The notes beneath the pieces were generated by a model. That model was not told where the DNA came from, made no database searches, and saw nothing but the letters and a program-made list of their open reading frames with translations. From positions 62,001 to 126,000 of the forward strand of contig NZ_PVBN01000005.1 of assembly GCF_002968635.1 (NCBI RefSeq): DNA of 64,000 nt. Reading direction: 5' to 3'. Position 1 is the stretch's first letter, and each line of letters starts with the position of its first letter. Below are positions 14,938 through 23,439 of the stretch, piece by piece. Origin of the DNA: Neorhizobium alkalisoli (lineage in GTDB: Bacteria; Pseudomonadota; Alphaproteobacteria; Rhizobiales; Rhizobiaceae). The position numbers and the translations under genes were made by a program.

Positions 14938-16492
14938 CGGTGGTGCTGGCGGCGCCACGCGCACGATATCGGGAGCTGAGGCGAAGGCCCTTATTGAGAG
15001 CCAGTTGGCCGCGCACGGCAACGGCGTGCTCTCCGTCCTTGCGCAGTATCGGCGCGAGGACGCGGTGGCTGCGTGGCATGAGACGATCCGAGCGGTTGAG
15101 GAGTTCATCAACCTGCCGAAATTCGGGATTGCGGATGATCAGCTTCGGATCTGGTTGTGCGCGATACGATTGGATGGTCCGTTCGTTTCGAATCCGGGTC
15201 CGACATGGCTGGCGGTGCGTCGGGCGCTCGCGCCCCATCTCGAGCCGTCGGTGATTGCTCGGTTCACGCGGACCATGCTGTACGCGGGCGCGATGGGTGT
15301 GGCCTTCGCCATGCATGGCCAAGACGCCCGCAGCGCTCAGATCACGCTCGACACGATCGGCGGCGCAGTCGACTATTTTCAGTCGCGGCGACGGCACTTC
15401 GTCTCGCTGCTCTACACCATGCCCTATGCATGCTCCGGTTCGGGGGTTCTTGAGCGACACGACGCGCTCGCGGTGTTGTTGCCGCAGGTCGAGCATAGCT
15501 GCGTCGCGATCACCGGCTTTCACCAGAAACTCGCGCTTCTCGATACGCTGCCGGATTTCCATTTGGAGATTGACAGCATCGGCGCGATGGCGAGCCACGG
15601 CTTCGAGACCTTGGACGACTATTTTCTCGAACCGGAGCGTGCGTCGATCCATGTGATGGCTGAGCTGCGCGGTGATCAATTCATGATGCCTGCCATGGAG
15701 GAGCTGGATCGAACGAAGATTTTTTCAGCGGCCGAACTGCGGAACGGAGTGAGGCTGATCGGTGCGACCTACGAGGCATTCGGCCTCAAGGACTCCGACT
15801 TTTCCGCTATGGGCCTGCTGGTGATCGCCTTCGCGCGCCATTGCCGCGACGACTATTACGTCGAGATCGAGAAAGAGAAATTTCGCTCGATGCTGCGTGC
15901 GCAGTCCGAGCTGGACCCCGCCGAGCTTGAGACGCTCCTCGTCAACAAGCCCTCGGACTACGCGACGAACACCAATGCCTACCAGCCATTCCTCGACCTG
16001 GGGGATCGGGTCGTCTCGAACGTCAACCTTCTGTCGCGCTTTCTCTACGCGTTCAAGAATGTCCACCTCGGCAGCCGCCGGCGCTTTCAGATCCACGCGG
16101 GCTTCATTTTCGAAGACATGGTGAAACGCGATCTTGAGCGCATGGGATTCACCGTCACAAACATCAAACGGATCAATCGAAAGGAGTTCGACGTCGTCGC
16201 CACGCGCGGCGGTGTCATCTTCAATATCCAGTGCAAGAATAACTGGATTGATCTTTCCAAGATTGAGGCTGAGCGCGCGCTGTTCGTCCGATATAACCGA
16301 TCCCTGACGAACTACTATGCGCGCGCGCTGAAGAAGGAGCGGGGTCGCGAGCATCTGCTCAAGCAGGAACTAGGGATGGACAAGGTGGTGCATTACGTGG
16401 TCAGCCGATTTCCGGTGATCGGCGCCGACCCGGCGGTGATCAACTATAATCAGATCGATCGGCTTCGTTTCGCCGGCCAGGCGGGCGCGTGA
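14930..16492 (+). CDS. PD-(D/E)XK-like nuclease protein, putative defence gene
   Basis: A 520-aa protein with a helical N-terminal region I do not recognise and a C-terminal restriction-endonuclease-like core. The core has HAGFIFEDMVKRDLERMGF (helix with acidic residues), then EFDVV (Asp421), a beta hairpin, and IQCKN (Gln434, Lys436), i.e. D-x12-QxK. The pattern follows archaeal Holliday resolvase/Mrr-like nucleases. I start at ATG 14930, which overlaps the stop of the SRAP fragment and drops 93 unconserved codons. The next gene starts inside its stop codon (GTGA). Two adjacent nuclease-like proteins in a cargo island next to HEPN, AbiV and AbiE genes point to a phage-defence role; this is inference. 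Confidence 0.6.
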   Translation: MVSGGAGGATRTISGAEAKALIESQLAAHGNGVLSVLAQYRREDAVAAWHETIRAVEEFINLPKFGIADDQLRIWLCAIRLDGPFVSNPGPTWLAVRRALAPHLEPSVIARFTRTMLYAGAMGVAFAMHGQDARSAQITLDTIGGAVDYFQSRRRHFVSLLYTMPYACSGSGVLERHDALAVLLPQVEHSCVAITGFHQKLALLDTLPDFHLEIDSIGAMASHGFETLDDYFLEPERASIHVMAELRGDQFMMPAMEELDRTKIFSAAELRNGVRLIGATYEAFGLKDSDFSAMGLLVIAFARHCRDDYYVEIEKEKFRSMLRAQSELDPAELETLLVNKPSDYATNTNAYQPFLDLGDRVVSNVNLLSRFLYAFKNVHLGSRRRFQIHAGFIFEDMVKRDLERMGFTVTNIKRINRKEFDVVATRGGVIFNIQCKNNWIDLSKIEAERALFVRYNRSLTNYYARALKKERGREHLLKQELGMDKVVHYVVSRFPVIGADPAVINYNQIDRLRFAGQAGA

Positions 16493-17175
16493 CCAATCCT
16501 GCGGATATTCGCGATCTGCTCTTGCGGTTCACGGGCCCCGACCTGACGCAGACGCTTGCGCGGATCGAGAGCGCGGTGCGCGGCGTGGCGGCGAAGGATT
16601 GCGCAAGCTTTCTTGAGGGCGCTGGCGTGGGTCGGGAGGCGTTGGCCGCGGCGGCCGAAATGAAGCGCCTGGCCGGGCAGATCAATGTGACGATCCATGC
16701 GCTCGGCATCCTGCTGTGCCTTCCGCACATCCTCGAACCAGAGGAGCGGGTCGAATGTGTGTCGCTCGGTGCCGGCAATACCGGGCGCGAGTTCGACCTG
16801 GAGACCAACCTGCGGGTCGCTGAGTTCAAATTCATTCGATGGCGGGGCGGCGCGGAATCGATCCGGCAGAATTCCGTCTTCAAGGATTATCTGCTGCTGG
16901 CGGAGCATCTGACGGCGAAGCGAAAATATCTCTATCTGCTCGGCACCGAACACGCGCTCAAATTCCTGCGGGGCGGTCGCGCCCTATCGAGCGTGTTGAG
17001 CCGGAATGACAAGTTGCAGAAGATATTCGCGGACCGCTTCGGCGAGGCGTTTCGGACGGTCGGGGAGTATTACGCCGTCCATGCCGGCGCGGTCCAGATC
17101 GAGGACGTATCGCCGTGGCTTTCGGAGCTGGCGGAAGAGTTGATCGCGGAGCCCGACGCTGGCCCCGTCGACTAG
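16489..17175 (+). CDS. Second PD-(D/E)XK-like protein, coupled to the preceding gene
   Basis: A 228-aa protein starting with GTG inside the stop codon of the upstream gene (GTGA overlap). It shows GREFDLETNLRVAEFKF: Asp103, Glu112 and Lys114 give D-x8-ExK, a textbook PD-(D/E)XK core on two adjacent strands. The remaining sequence is helical, ending in WLSELAEELIAEPD. I do not recognise a named family. The tight coupling implies a fixed ratio with the 520-aa protein, perhaps a heteromeric nuclease or a nuclease-antitoxin pair. Its stop shares the four bases CTAG with the convergent HEPN-like gene. Confidence 0.55.
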   Translation: MTNPADIRDLLLRFTGPDLTQTLARIESAVRGVAAKDCASFLEGAGVGREALAAAAEMKRLAGQINVTIHALGILLCLPHILEPEERVECVSLGAGNTGREFDLETNLRVAEFKFIRWRGGAESIRQNSVFKDYLLLAEHLTAKRKYLYLLGTEHALKFLRGGRALSSVLSRNDKLQKIFADRFGEAFRTVGEYYAVHAGAVQIEDVSPWLSELAEELIAEPDAGPVD

Positions 17176-18329
17176 GGAGCAGGGCGAGTGACGCGTGCGC
17201 GTCGCGCGGCGCGGCCCGCTGGTGGGCGCGTCGCGGTCAGGAGCGCTTCCTCCGCGGATTTCTGCGCTCCCATGAAGTCCATGCGATCGGCGATATAGGC
17301 ACCGAACGCGGGAGCGTCTTTGGCCGATGGCATCGTGACGCCGTATGTGAGCGGAAGGAATGCTGTCAGCGCGATACGGTAGAGCGGCGCGGCATATTCG
17401 AAAATCGTCCGCTGCGGCGTGGTGAGGAATAGATTGCTGCGCTCGACAGGATTGCCGTGCAGAAAGTCGTTTCTGCATTCGTAAAGCACCTGATAGAGCC
17501 AAGATGCCAAGGTGCGCTTTACCTTGGTCTTGCCGCCCGTGTCGTGCGCGAGCTGGCCGATTTCCGAGTTTGCCCAAAGCGTCCGCTCGATCATCTCGAA
17601 CACCTTGTCCCGGTTAGCCTGACCGCTTCCGCCAGGATGTACGAGAATTTCGAAAGCGCTGACCCAGAGCGAGACGACCCGCCCGACGTCGTAGAAGGTC
17701 GTGTCCGTCCCGGCCGGCAGGAGCGAGGCGTTATACGCCATGTTGAGCGAGCGCATCAGCGCAACGTCCTCCCAGGCGGGCTCTGCAGCTTCATAGCGTC
17801 GACGCCAGCGCAACATAAGCGCGGAAAGGAGCGGCTGGTCGATGTCGCTCTCGCCGAGCGAGGTGCGGAACAGGGCCGGCGTCGATTGGCCCTTGAAGCG
17901 AGAGAGCTCATGCGTGCCGAGAATCGCCGGCGTGCTGCCGATCACATCCTCGTAGTGTCGGTCGAGCATCCAGGGGTAGATCGCGAATGCCTCGCCGAAA
18001 AGCACACGATGTCCGCGCGGATGCCGGAGCTCCAGCGCCCGGCTGTGCGTGACCGCGGAGAGCGCGATGAGGTCGCGGAAACTCGCCAGCGCCGTGACGT
18101 CGCGAAAGATCGGTGGCGCGCCCGTGTCCAGGATCAGGACCGAGGGTTCGAACTTCTGTCCGAAATTGTCGGCGAAACGGTTGAGGAAGCGCCTAAACGT
18201 CGGATGCGTCCGCTTGAGGGCCGCAACGCGGCGGTCGTGCGCGGGCGCGAGCGCCGCGATGTCGCAGCCGATCGCAGCTTCCAACGGAATATTCGGCAGG
18301 ACGAATACCGGCGTCCAATCGACAGTCAT
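17172..18329 (-). CDS. HEPN-like protein, putative RNase defence effector
   Basis: A 385-aa protein. Near the C-terminus lies WLYQVLYECRNDFLHGNPV: Arg286 and His291 form the R-x4-H signature of HEPN ribonucleases (also ApeA-like and Abi proteins). The N-terminal ~220 residues are unfamiliar, with a FRDVTALASFRDLIALSAVTHSRAL segment typical of large HEPN-containing abortive-infection proteins. The ATG at 18329 has AGGAA upstream. It is convergent with the two nuclease genes, sharing CTAG at the stops, and divergent from the AbiV-like gene 75 bp away. I infer an RNA-cleaving abortive-infection role. Confidence 0.55.
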   Translation of the reverse strand: MTVDWTPVFVLPNIPLEAAIGCDIAALAPAHDRRVAALKRTHPTFRRFLNRFADNFGQKFEPSVLILDTGAPPIFRDVTALASFRDLIALSAVTHSRALELRHPRGHRVLFGEAFAIYPWMLDRHYEDVIGSTPAILGTHELSRFKGQSTPALFRTSLGESDIDQPLLSALMLRWRRRYEAAEPAWEDVALMRSLNMAYNASLLPAGTDTTFYDVGRVVSLWVSAFEILVHPGGSGQANRDKVFEMIERTLWANSEIGQLAHDTGGKTKVKRTLASWLYQVLYECRNDFLHGNPVERSNLFLTTPQRTIFEYAAPLYRIALTAFLPLTYGVTMPSAKDAPAFGAYIADRMDFMGAQKSAEEALLTATRPPAGRAARRARVTRPAP

Positions 18330-18403
18330 GTGCTATTCCTGTTTCGACGGGCAAGCGTCTGCAGTGGTTGAAGTATTTCTGCTTACAATATGCTGGAACA
18401 ACA

Positions 18404-19135
18404 ATGAACGATATCGAACGAGAAGGCAGGGGAGAGATGGCTGCGAAGCCCGATCAGGCGCCTTTGGAGGTTCTCGTCCGCGGAGCCGAGAAGACATTTG
18501 ATAACGCGGAGCGCCTCTTTCATGAGGCGGAGCTTCTGGCGAAGGGCGGCGCGATGGCACGTGCACTTTGCCTCCACCAGATCTCCCTTGAGGAATGCTC
18601 GAAGGTCAACAACTTGGGCGCCTGGGCGGTCAGCCTGGTTCTGGGGTTTGAAGTCGATCAAAAGAAGGTCCTTGCCGCCTTCGGGCGTCACGCCGCCAAG
18701 AACAAATCCAATGCGTACATGCTGAAGGGCTCTGAGGCAGAAACAGATGCGAAAGCCCGCGGCGATTGGGACGCTGCCATGGAAGCATTCCGGCAGACCC
18801 AGAACGAATTTCACGAGACATCAAACCGCGCCAAAAACGCCTCGCTGTACGTGGATTGGGTCGACGGCGAATTCGTCGCGCCAAGCGAGCGCATTACCAA
18901 TGAGATGCTGGTCGAGATTACGGAGCGAAATGCCGAATTTCTCGGCTATGCCCACAACGGACTGAAGATGCTCAGGCGGCTGGAAAAGGCGCCGGATGCA
19001 ATGAAAGGCCTGCTCTCGGGTTTCGTCGAACAGGCGGAAAAGCTCCGCGAAGAGAAGCCAGACGACTTTATGGGGGCGATGGAGACATTGCTGTCGGGCT
19101 TTCTCGAAGAAGGAAAACAGAAGCTGAAGGGTTGA
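18404..19135 (+). CDS. AbiV family abortive infection protein
   Basis: A 243-aa protein. The N-terminal half has the AbiV/HEPN-like pattern: NAERLFHEAELLAKGGAMARALCLHQISLEECSKVNNLG, and a middle HAAKNKSNAYML segment. It is followed by NRAKNASLYVDWVDGEFVAPSERI, which matches the AbiV element with arginine/lysine before LYVD. Lactococcal AbiV acts late in phage infection by binding a phage protein (SaV) and stopping translation. The start is uncertain: ATG 18404 is chosen, but ATG 18437 after AGGGGAG is also possible. It is divergent from the HEPN-like gene. Confidence 0.65.
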   Translation: MNDIEREGRGEMAAKPDQAPLEVLVRGAEKTFDNAERLFHEAELLAKGGAMARALCLHQISLEECSKVNNLGAWAVSLVLGFEVDQKKVLAAFGRHAAKNKSNAYMLKGSEAETDAKARGDWDAAMEAFRQTQNEFHETSNRAKNASLYVDWVDGEFVAPSERITNEMLVEITERNAEFLGYAHNGLKMLRRLEKAPDAMKGLLSGFVEQAEKLREEKPDDFMGAMETLLSGFLEEGKQKLKG

Positions 19136-19285
19136 GCTTCACGTCGGTCGACTTCGTCGTCGGACTGGGGGGCCTTGCCCATGGCCTGAACAGGCCCGGA
19201 GCCGTGGGTTTGACACCCCTCGTCCTGGTCGGCCCACCTTGAAAACTGTCAGAAAACCGCGTATATTTCTGACAGGAGAATAGCC
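19136..19285 (+). promoter_or_regulatory. AbiE promoter region with palindromic operator
   Basis: Ten-base arms CTGTCAGAAA (19246-19255) and TTTCTGACAG (19266-19275) form a perfect inverted repeat with a 10-base spacer, directly before the GGAGA ribosome binding site of the AbiEi-like gene. AbiEi antitoxins are known to bind inverted repeats in their own promoter and repress it. Confidence 0.65.
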
Positions 19286-19879
19286 ATGCAACGGTTAACC
19301 GAACAGATTCTTGCGCATGCCGAAGGGTTGCCGGAAGGTACGCCCGTGGCGGCTAAGAGCTTGCTGCACCTCGGTAATCGCGCTGCGGTGGATCAGGCCT
19401 TGTCGCGCTTGACCGAACGGGGGCAGCTGATCCGGGCCGGTCGCGGCGTCTATCTGCGTCCCATCACGAACCGGTTCGGTACGAGGGCTCCCTCCGTTGA
19501 ACAGGCGGTCGAGGCCCTCGCCAGCCAGCGCGGTGAAGTCATTGTTCCGAGCGGGGCGGCGGCGGCCAACACCCTCGGCCTCACGACACAGGTGCCGGTT
19601 CGGTCGGTCTATCTGACCTCCGGCCGCAGCCGAACGATGAACCTCGGCAAGCAGGTCGTCGAACTTCGTCACGCTCCGCGCTGGCAACTTGCCCTGGCTC
19701 ATAAGCCGGCTGGCCAGGCGGTGCGAGCGCTTGCCTGGCTTGGGCCGGACAAGGCGGAAGCCGCCCTGAAAACATTGAAGCGGAAGCTCCCGCCGGCCAC
19801 CTTCAGCGAACTCGTGGCGGCGGCGCCGCAGCTTCCGACCTGGCTCGCGCGCAGCGTGGGAAAGGCGGCGCATGGCTGA
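19286..19879 (+). CDS. abiEi: AbiEi-type antitoxin (type IV toxin-antitoxin; DUF6088-like)
   Basis: A 197-aa protein with an N-terminal winged helix (SLLHLGNRAAVDQALSRLTERGQLIRAGRGVYLRP) and a C-terminal domain with EVIVPSGAAAANTLGLTTQVPVRSVYLTSGRSRTMNLGKQVVELRHAP, the AbiEi antitoxin pattern. It counteracts the nucleotidyltransferase toxin without direct binding and represses the operon. It overlaps the toxin gene by 8 bases (ATG of the toxin lies within GCATGGCTGA). The operator is the palindrome at 19246-19275. The start is decided by GGAGA and conservation of the winged helix. Confidence 0.85.
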   Translation: MQRLTEQILAHAEGLPEGTPVAAKSLLHLGNRAAVDQALSRLTERGQLIRAGRGVYLRPITNRFGTRAPSVEQAVEALASQRGEVIVPSGAAAANTLGLTTQVPVRSVYLTSGRSRTMNLGKQVVELRHAPRWQLALAHKPAGQAVRALAWLGPDKAEAALKTLKRKLPPATFSELVAAAPQLPTWLARSVGKAAHG

Positions 19880-20888
19880 CACCTTTCTCCGCCTTCCGGT
19901 CGTCGATCGCCGCGAGGCGCTGAGCGTTGCGGCCGACAAGTCCGGACGACCAGCGCACCTTCTCGAGAAGGATGTATGGGTGGTGTGGGCGCTCGCCACT
20001 CTCTACGGATCGGCGCTCGGCGAGCATCTAGTGTTCAAGGGCGGCACGTCTCTGTCGAAGGCCTATGGGGTCATCCGGCGGTTTTCCGAGGACGTCGACC
20101 TGACCTACGACATCCGGGCGATCGCGCCCGACCTCGTGGACGGCGACGGTGAGGCGTTGCCGAAAACACGAAGCGAGGAGAAGCGCTGGTCGAGCGAGGT
20201 GCGTAAGCGCTTGCCGGAGTGGGTGGCGGGGACTGCACAGCCGGTCATCGCGGACGCATTGGCCGCGGAGACGTTGGCCGCCACGATCCGCGTCGAGGGC
20301 GAGAAGCTGTTCATCGACTACGAACCCACTGCGGCAGGCTCCGGTTACGTAGCGCCGAGCGTGATGCTAGAGTTCGGGGCGCGATCGACGGGCGAGCCGG
20401 CAAGTCTGCGGGATATCGCCTGCGACGCATCGGGCCTGGTCGAAGGCGTGGTGTTTCCAACGGCCCGGCCCCGCGTGATGCACGCCGAGCGAACCTTCTG
20501 GGAAAAGGCGACGGCGATCCACGTCTTCTGCCTGCAGGAGCGGCTCCGCGGAGATCGCTTCGCACGTCACTGGCACGATGTCGTGCGGTTGGATGAAGCC
20601 GGTCTGGCGGAGGCGGCTTTCGCGGATCGCGAGCTGGCGAACGCTGTCGCGCGCCACAAAACCATGTTCTTCGCCGAGAAGGCGTCCGATCGAACACCTA
20701 TCGATTACGCGGCGGCGGTTGATGGTGGCCTGCGGCTTGTGCCCGCAGGAGAGGGCCTGAAGGCGTTGGAGGAGGACTATGCCCGCATGGTCGACGATGG
20801 GCTTCTGTTGGAAGACGCCGAACCTTTCGGGGCGCTCATGGAGCGTTGCGCGGACATTGCAGTTCGAGCAAATGGCACAGCCAAATAA
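19872..20888 (+). CDS. abiEii: AbiEii/AbiGii nucleotidyltransferase toxin
   Basis: A 338-aa protein with the DUF1814 minimal nucleotidyltransferase core: VFKGGTSLSKAYGVIRRFSEDVDLTY, giving Gly-Gly-Thr-Ser at 57-60 and the metal-binding acidic pair Asp74/Asp76. The downstream RTFWEKATAIHVF segment (Lys in EKA-A-H) is also typical. AbiEii-type toxins inactivate tRNA acceptor ends or otherwise block translation, causing abortive infection. The gene is intact and full length. It overlaps the antitoxin gene, so both are translated together. The following operon begins only 23 bases downstream. Confidence 0.85.
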   Translation: MADTFLRLPVVDRREALSVAADKSGRPAHLLEKDVWVVWALATLYGSALGEHLVFKGGTSLSKAYGVIRRFSEDVDLTYDIRAIAPDLVDGDGEALPKTRSEEKRWSSEVRKRLPEWVAGTAQPVIADALAAETLAATIRVEGEKLFIDYEPTAAGSGYVAPSVMLEFGARSTGEPASLRDIACDASGLVEGVVFPTARPRVMHAERTFWEKATAIHVFCLQERLRGDRFARHWHDVVRLDEAGLAEAAFADRELANAVARHKTMFFAEKASDRTPIDYAAAVDGGLRLVPAGEGLKALEEDYARMVDDGLLLEDAEPFGALMERCADIAVRANGTAK

Positions 20889-20911
20889 GGACTTTTTTTG
20901 GGGGGATGTTG

Positions 20912-21070
20912 ATGAGTAAGAATTTAACACGCACCACGCGGTTAGCGCTCGAATTAATGAGGCGATGTGTACGCCAGAGCGGGATAAGTGGTGTTCCGTT
21001 GTCCGTTGTTGCTTTGCCTGACCAGAACATTCGCTGTGAGCGCAAGTTTTACCTTGCTGATCTTATATGA
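20912..21070 (+). CDS. 52-aa leader ORF of the Lamassu-like operon, unknown function
   Basis: A 52-aa basic protein, MSKNLTRTTRLALELMRRCV at the start and ERKFYLADLI at the end. A GGGGGG purine run lies upstream of ATG 20912 (ATG 20906 is an alternative). Its stop overlaps the start of the FAD-binding gene by ATGA, as do all other junctions in the operon. That overlap and the purine-rich site argue that it is translated. It could be a regulator, a small subunit, or a leader that couples translation. Base composition is AT-richer than its neighbours. Confidence 0.5.
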   Translation: MSKNLTRTTRLALELMRRCVRQSGISGVPLSVVALPDQNIRCERKFYLADLI

Positions 21071-23439
21071 CGGTGGGGCTTCCTTTTGATGATTGGCTTC
21101 TGGTTGCAGGAAATCCTGCTGACAGCGGACTTCATTTCATCGGTGCATTTGATCGACGGATCACATTTTATTCGCAGCAGGTCCGCGCGCTGCGGCTCGC
21201 TCACGCCCTGAGTCGCCCCGGCAAACTGAAACCAAACGATAACATCGCAGTGGTCGGTGCGGGGGCGGCAGGTGTCACGGCCGCGCTTGGGCTAGCGTTG
21301 CTCGGTAACGACGTGACGCTATACGATCCAGCCGCGTCGATCTTGCAGTTGCAGAGCGCGTCACCCCGACTGTTGCACCCTCATATCTACGAGTGGCCGG
21401 GGTTAGGATCTCTGGATGACCGCGCGGGATTACCGGTCTTGGATTGGTCTGCGAACCACGGTGGCGTGGTTTGCACCCAGCTCAAGGCGGACTTCGACGC
21501 TGCGGAGGCGCGCCTGCAAAATCTTACCTTCAAACCGGCGCATACCTTGACGTCACTCGATCGGGCTGGGGCGCGGTGGCGGCTTGGGCTCACAACGAAC
21601 GGCGCGATCACTCATCGTCAATTTGACCACGTCGTGCTCGCGATCGGATTCGGCGATGAAATTTCCTGTGGGGCCGCCATCCCTGTTCATTATTGGAAGC
21701 AAAATTCCACAGGATCGGCCGCGGCTGAACCGCACAGCCCGGCGACCTATATCGTCAGCGGCAATGGCGACGGTGGGCTCACCGACCTACTAAACCTGCT
21801 GATCCAGGATTTCGATCACGTCGGATTTACGCGGCGCTTCCTGAACTACTTTTCTGATGATGCGCTTCGCGTAACAACTGAAGCCGCGTGCGCTGGCGTA
21901 GCTGTCGGAGATGATCTCGAAACAGCATTCATCACACATCTTTTGCCGCTGTTCGGCGAGTGGGGCGTACTCGATCGGCTCAGCCAACTCCTACGATCCG
22001 ACCGAAAGGTCACCATCAACAGCTTCGGTCCCTTGTTTGCCGCGGCAAAGGCAGCACAGCTCAACCAGGTGATGGTCTTCGCGGTTCTTGAGGCAGCGAA
22101 ACAGGTCGACCGCCCGGTCCAGCGAAGTTCGGGGTACGTAACGGACGTCGTCGCAAGCGCCGGTGGCTTCCAGGTCAGCGGCCTGAATGTCGAGGGCGCA
22201 CCTCTGACCGAGACGCTCGAACATGTCATCCTGCGGCACGGCCCTGACCGCGCGCTTCGCTATTCGCCCGCCGGCGCCCACTTCGAAGCCTATAGAGCGC
22301 ATGTGACTGCGCTCCTTGCGGCGCGGCCCGACCTCAACGTGCCGCCTGTCCTTGATAGCGAGACCTATGATTTCTTTGAAGCGTACCGGATTGAGAAGCT
22401 AGAAGACCATGCGTCGCAACAAGCGTCTCAGATCAGTGTGGCCACCGCGAGGGCAACGCTGGTCATGGGGATTGATCCGGCAGCCCATGTTCCGGTCGAA
22501 CGGGGAAGCCGGCGCCTTTTGGACATCGCCGACAAATGCGAGCGGCTGACCGGCAACATCGTTCTCCACCTCGCTGTCGCTCCCGCGAAGATAGCCGGGT
22601 CGGCTGACATTGTTCGTTTGGCGCGGGCCAGTGGTGGTCGCATCGTGCTCGTCGCCGGGCCTGATGGCGTGTCCGACTGGCAGAAGCTCGTGCCGACGAT
22701 TGATGGAGTGCCGGCTGCGGTCTCACACTATCCTGCACTCGCGCTGGACATGACCGGATTGGGTGAGGCGATCGATGCTTGCCTGCTTCGCCTTTTGGAT
22801 CAACGGGTCCGATCAGCCTTGGCTAGCTGTCACTGCGATACACTTGGTCCGCTCAACGGATCGATCGCCGGGGCTGTCGAACCGACGTGGACGGCGTGGC
22901 ATGCCTCGCTGAAAGCCGACAAAGCGCTGCTCAGCGCCTTTCTGCGTTGGCTTGCCGATGTCGAGCAGGATGAACGTTCGCCTTGGAACGGCGATCATGC
23001 CAGCATCCCGCATCTCGCGACGGCACTTGTGATGATGCTGGCGACGCATCACGGCGAACCGCTCGAGCCGGCATTTGCCGACCGCGGCAATCTCAAATTC
23101 AGCCATAATGCGGTAGCTCTGGGCTCGGGATGCCAGATGGTCGGCCAACAACCCATCGCAATTTGGGACCAGCCTGACCAGTGGGGTGTCGATGCGCTGA
23201 TCTTATCGGGCTCGTCAGAAGTCGAAGTCTTGGATCCGCCTGGCCGGGTTCTCGATGGCGGCAAGCTCGCCATGGGAATGGCGGCAGCGAGACGGGTACG
23301 TCCCGTGGTGATCCGCAACGACAAGCAATGGCGTGCACGCCTTATAGGTGATCTCGCTGTCTGGAGGGCCGCCGTAGAAGCGGAATTTGCAGCCTTGCGT
23401 GCGCGGCAGGACAAGGAACTAGAGGAGCTTTCCAAATGA
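21067..23439 (+). CDS. FAD/NAD(P)-binding effector of a Lamassu-FMO/ABC-3C-like system
   Basis: A 790-aa protein. Residues 57-90 (NIAVVGAGAAGVTAALGLALLGNDVTLYD) form a Rossmann dinucleotide-binding motif, Gly64-x-Gly-x-x-Gly69, and VVLAIGFGDE near 190 is the second flavoprotein-type motif. The C-terminal ~330 residues (from about 460) are unfamiliar: a Rossmann-like segment NIVLHLAVAPAKIAGSADIVRLARASGGRIVLVAG, a helical part, and a C-terminal coiled tail rich in Glu/Lys. Flavin-monooxygenase-like LmuA effectors are known in Lamassu; here the position (first large gene, before the middle component and SMC ATPase) fits. Start and stop both overlap neighbours by ATGA. NAD(P)/FAD depletion or oxidation is a reasonable but untested function. 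Confidence 0.55.
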   Translation: MTVGLPFDDWLLVAGNPADSGLHFIGAFDRRITFYSQQVRALRLAHALSRPGKLKPNDNIAVVGAGAAGVTAALGLALLGNDVTLYDPAASILQLQSASPRLLHPHIYEWPGLGSLDDRAGLPVLDWSANHGGVVCTQLKADFDAAEARLQNLTFKPAHTLTSLDRAGARWRLGLTTNGAITHRQFDHVVLAIGFGDEISCGAAIPVHYWKQNSTGSAAAEPHSPATYIVSGNGDGGLTDLLNLLIQDFDHVGFTRRFLNYFSDDALRVTTEAACAGVAVGDDLETAFITHLLPLFGEWGVLDRLSQLLRSDRKVTINSFGPLFAAAKAAQLNQVMVFAVLEAAKQVDRPVQRSSGYVTDVVASAGGFQVSGLNVEGAPLTETLEHVILRHGPDRALRYSPAGAHFEAYRAHVTALLAARPDLNVPPVLDSETYDFFEAYRIEKLEDHASQQASQISVATARATLVMGIDPAAHVPVERGSRRLLDIADKCERLTGNIVLHLAVAPAKIAGSADIVRLARASGGRIVLVAGPDGVSDWQKLVPTIDGVPAAVSHYPALALDMTGLGEAIDACLLRLLDQRVRSALASCHCDTLGPLNGSIAGAVEPTWTAWHASLKADKALLSAFLRWLADVEQDERSPWNGDHASIPHLATALVMMLATHHGEPLEPAFADRGNLKFSHNAVALGSGCQMVGQQPIAIWDQPDQWGVDALILSGSSEVEVLDPPGRVLDGGKLAMGMAAARRVRPVVIRNDKQWRARLIGDLAVWRAAVEAEFAALRARQDKELEELSK

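Noticed and set aside
17457-18371. 304-aa plus-strand ORF over the HEPN-like gene
   Set aside because: Shadow; the minus frame has the HEPN motif, a ribosome binding site and a plausible start.
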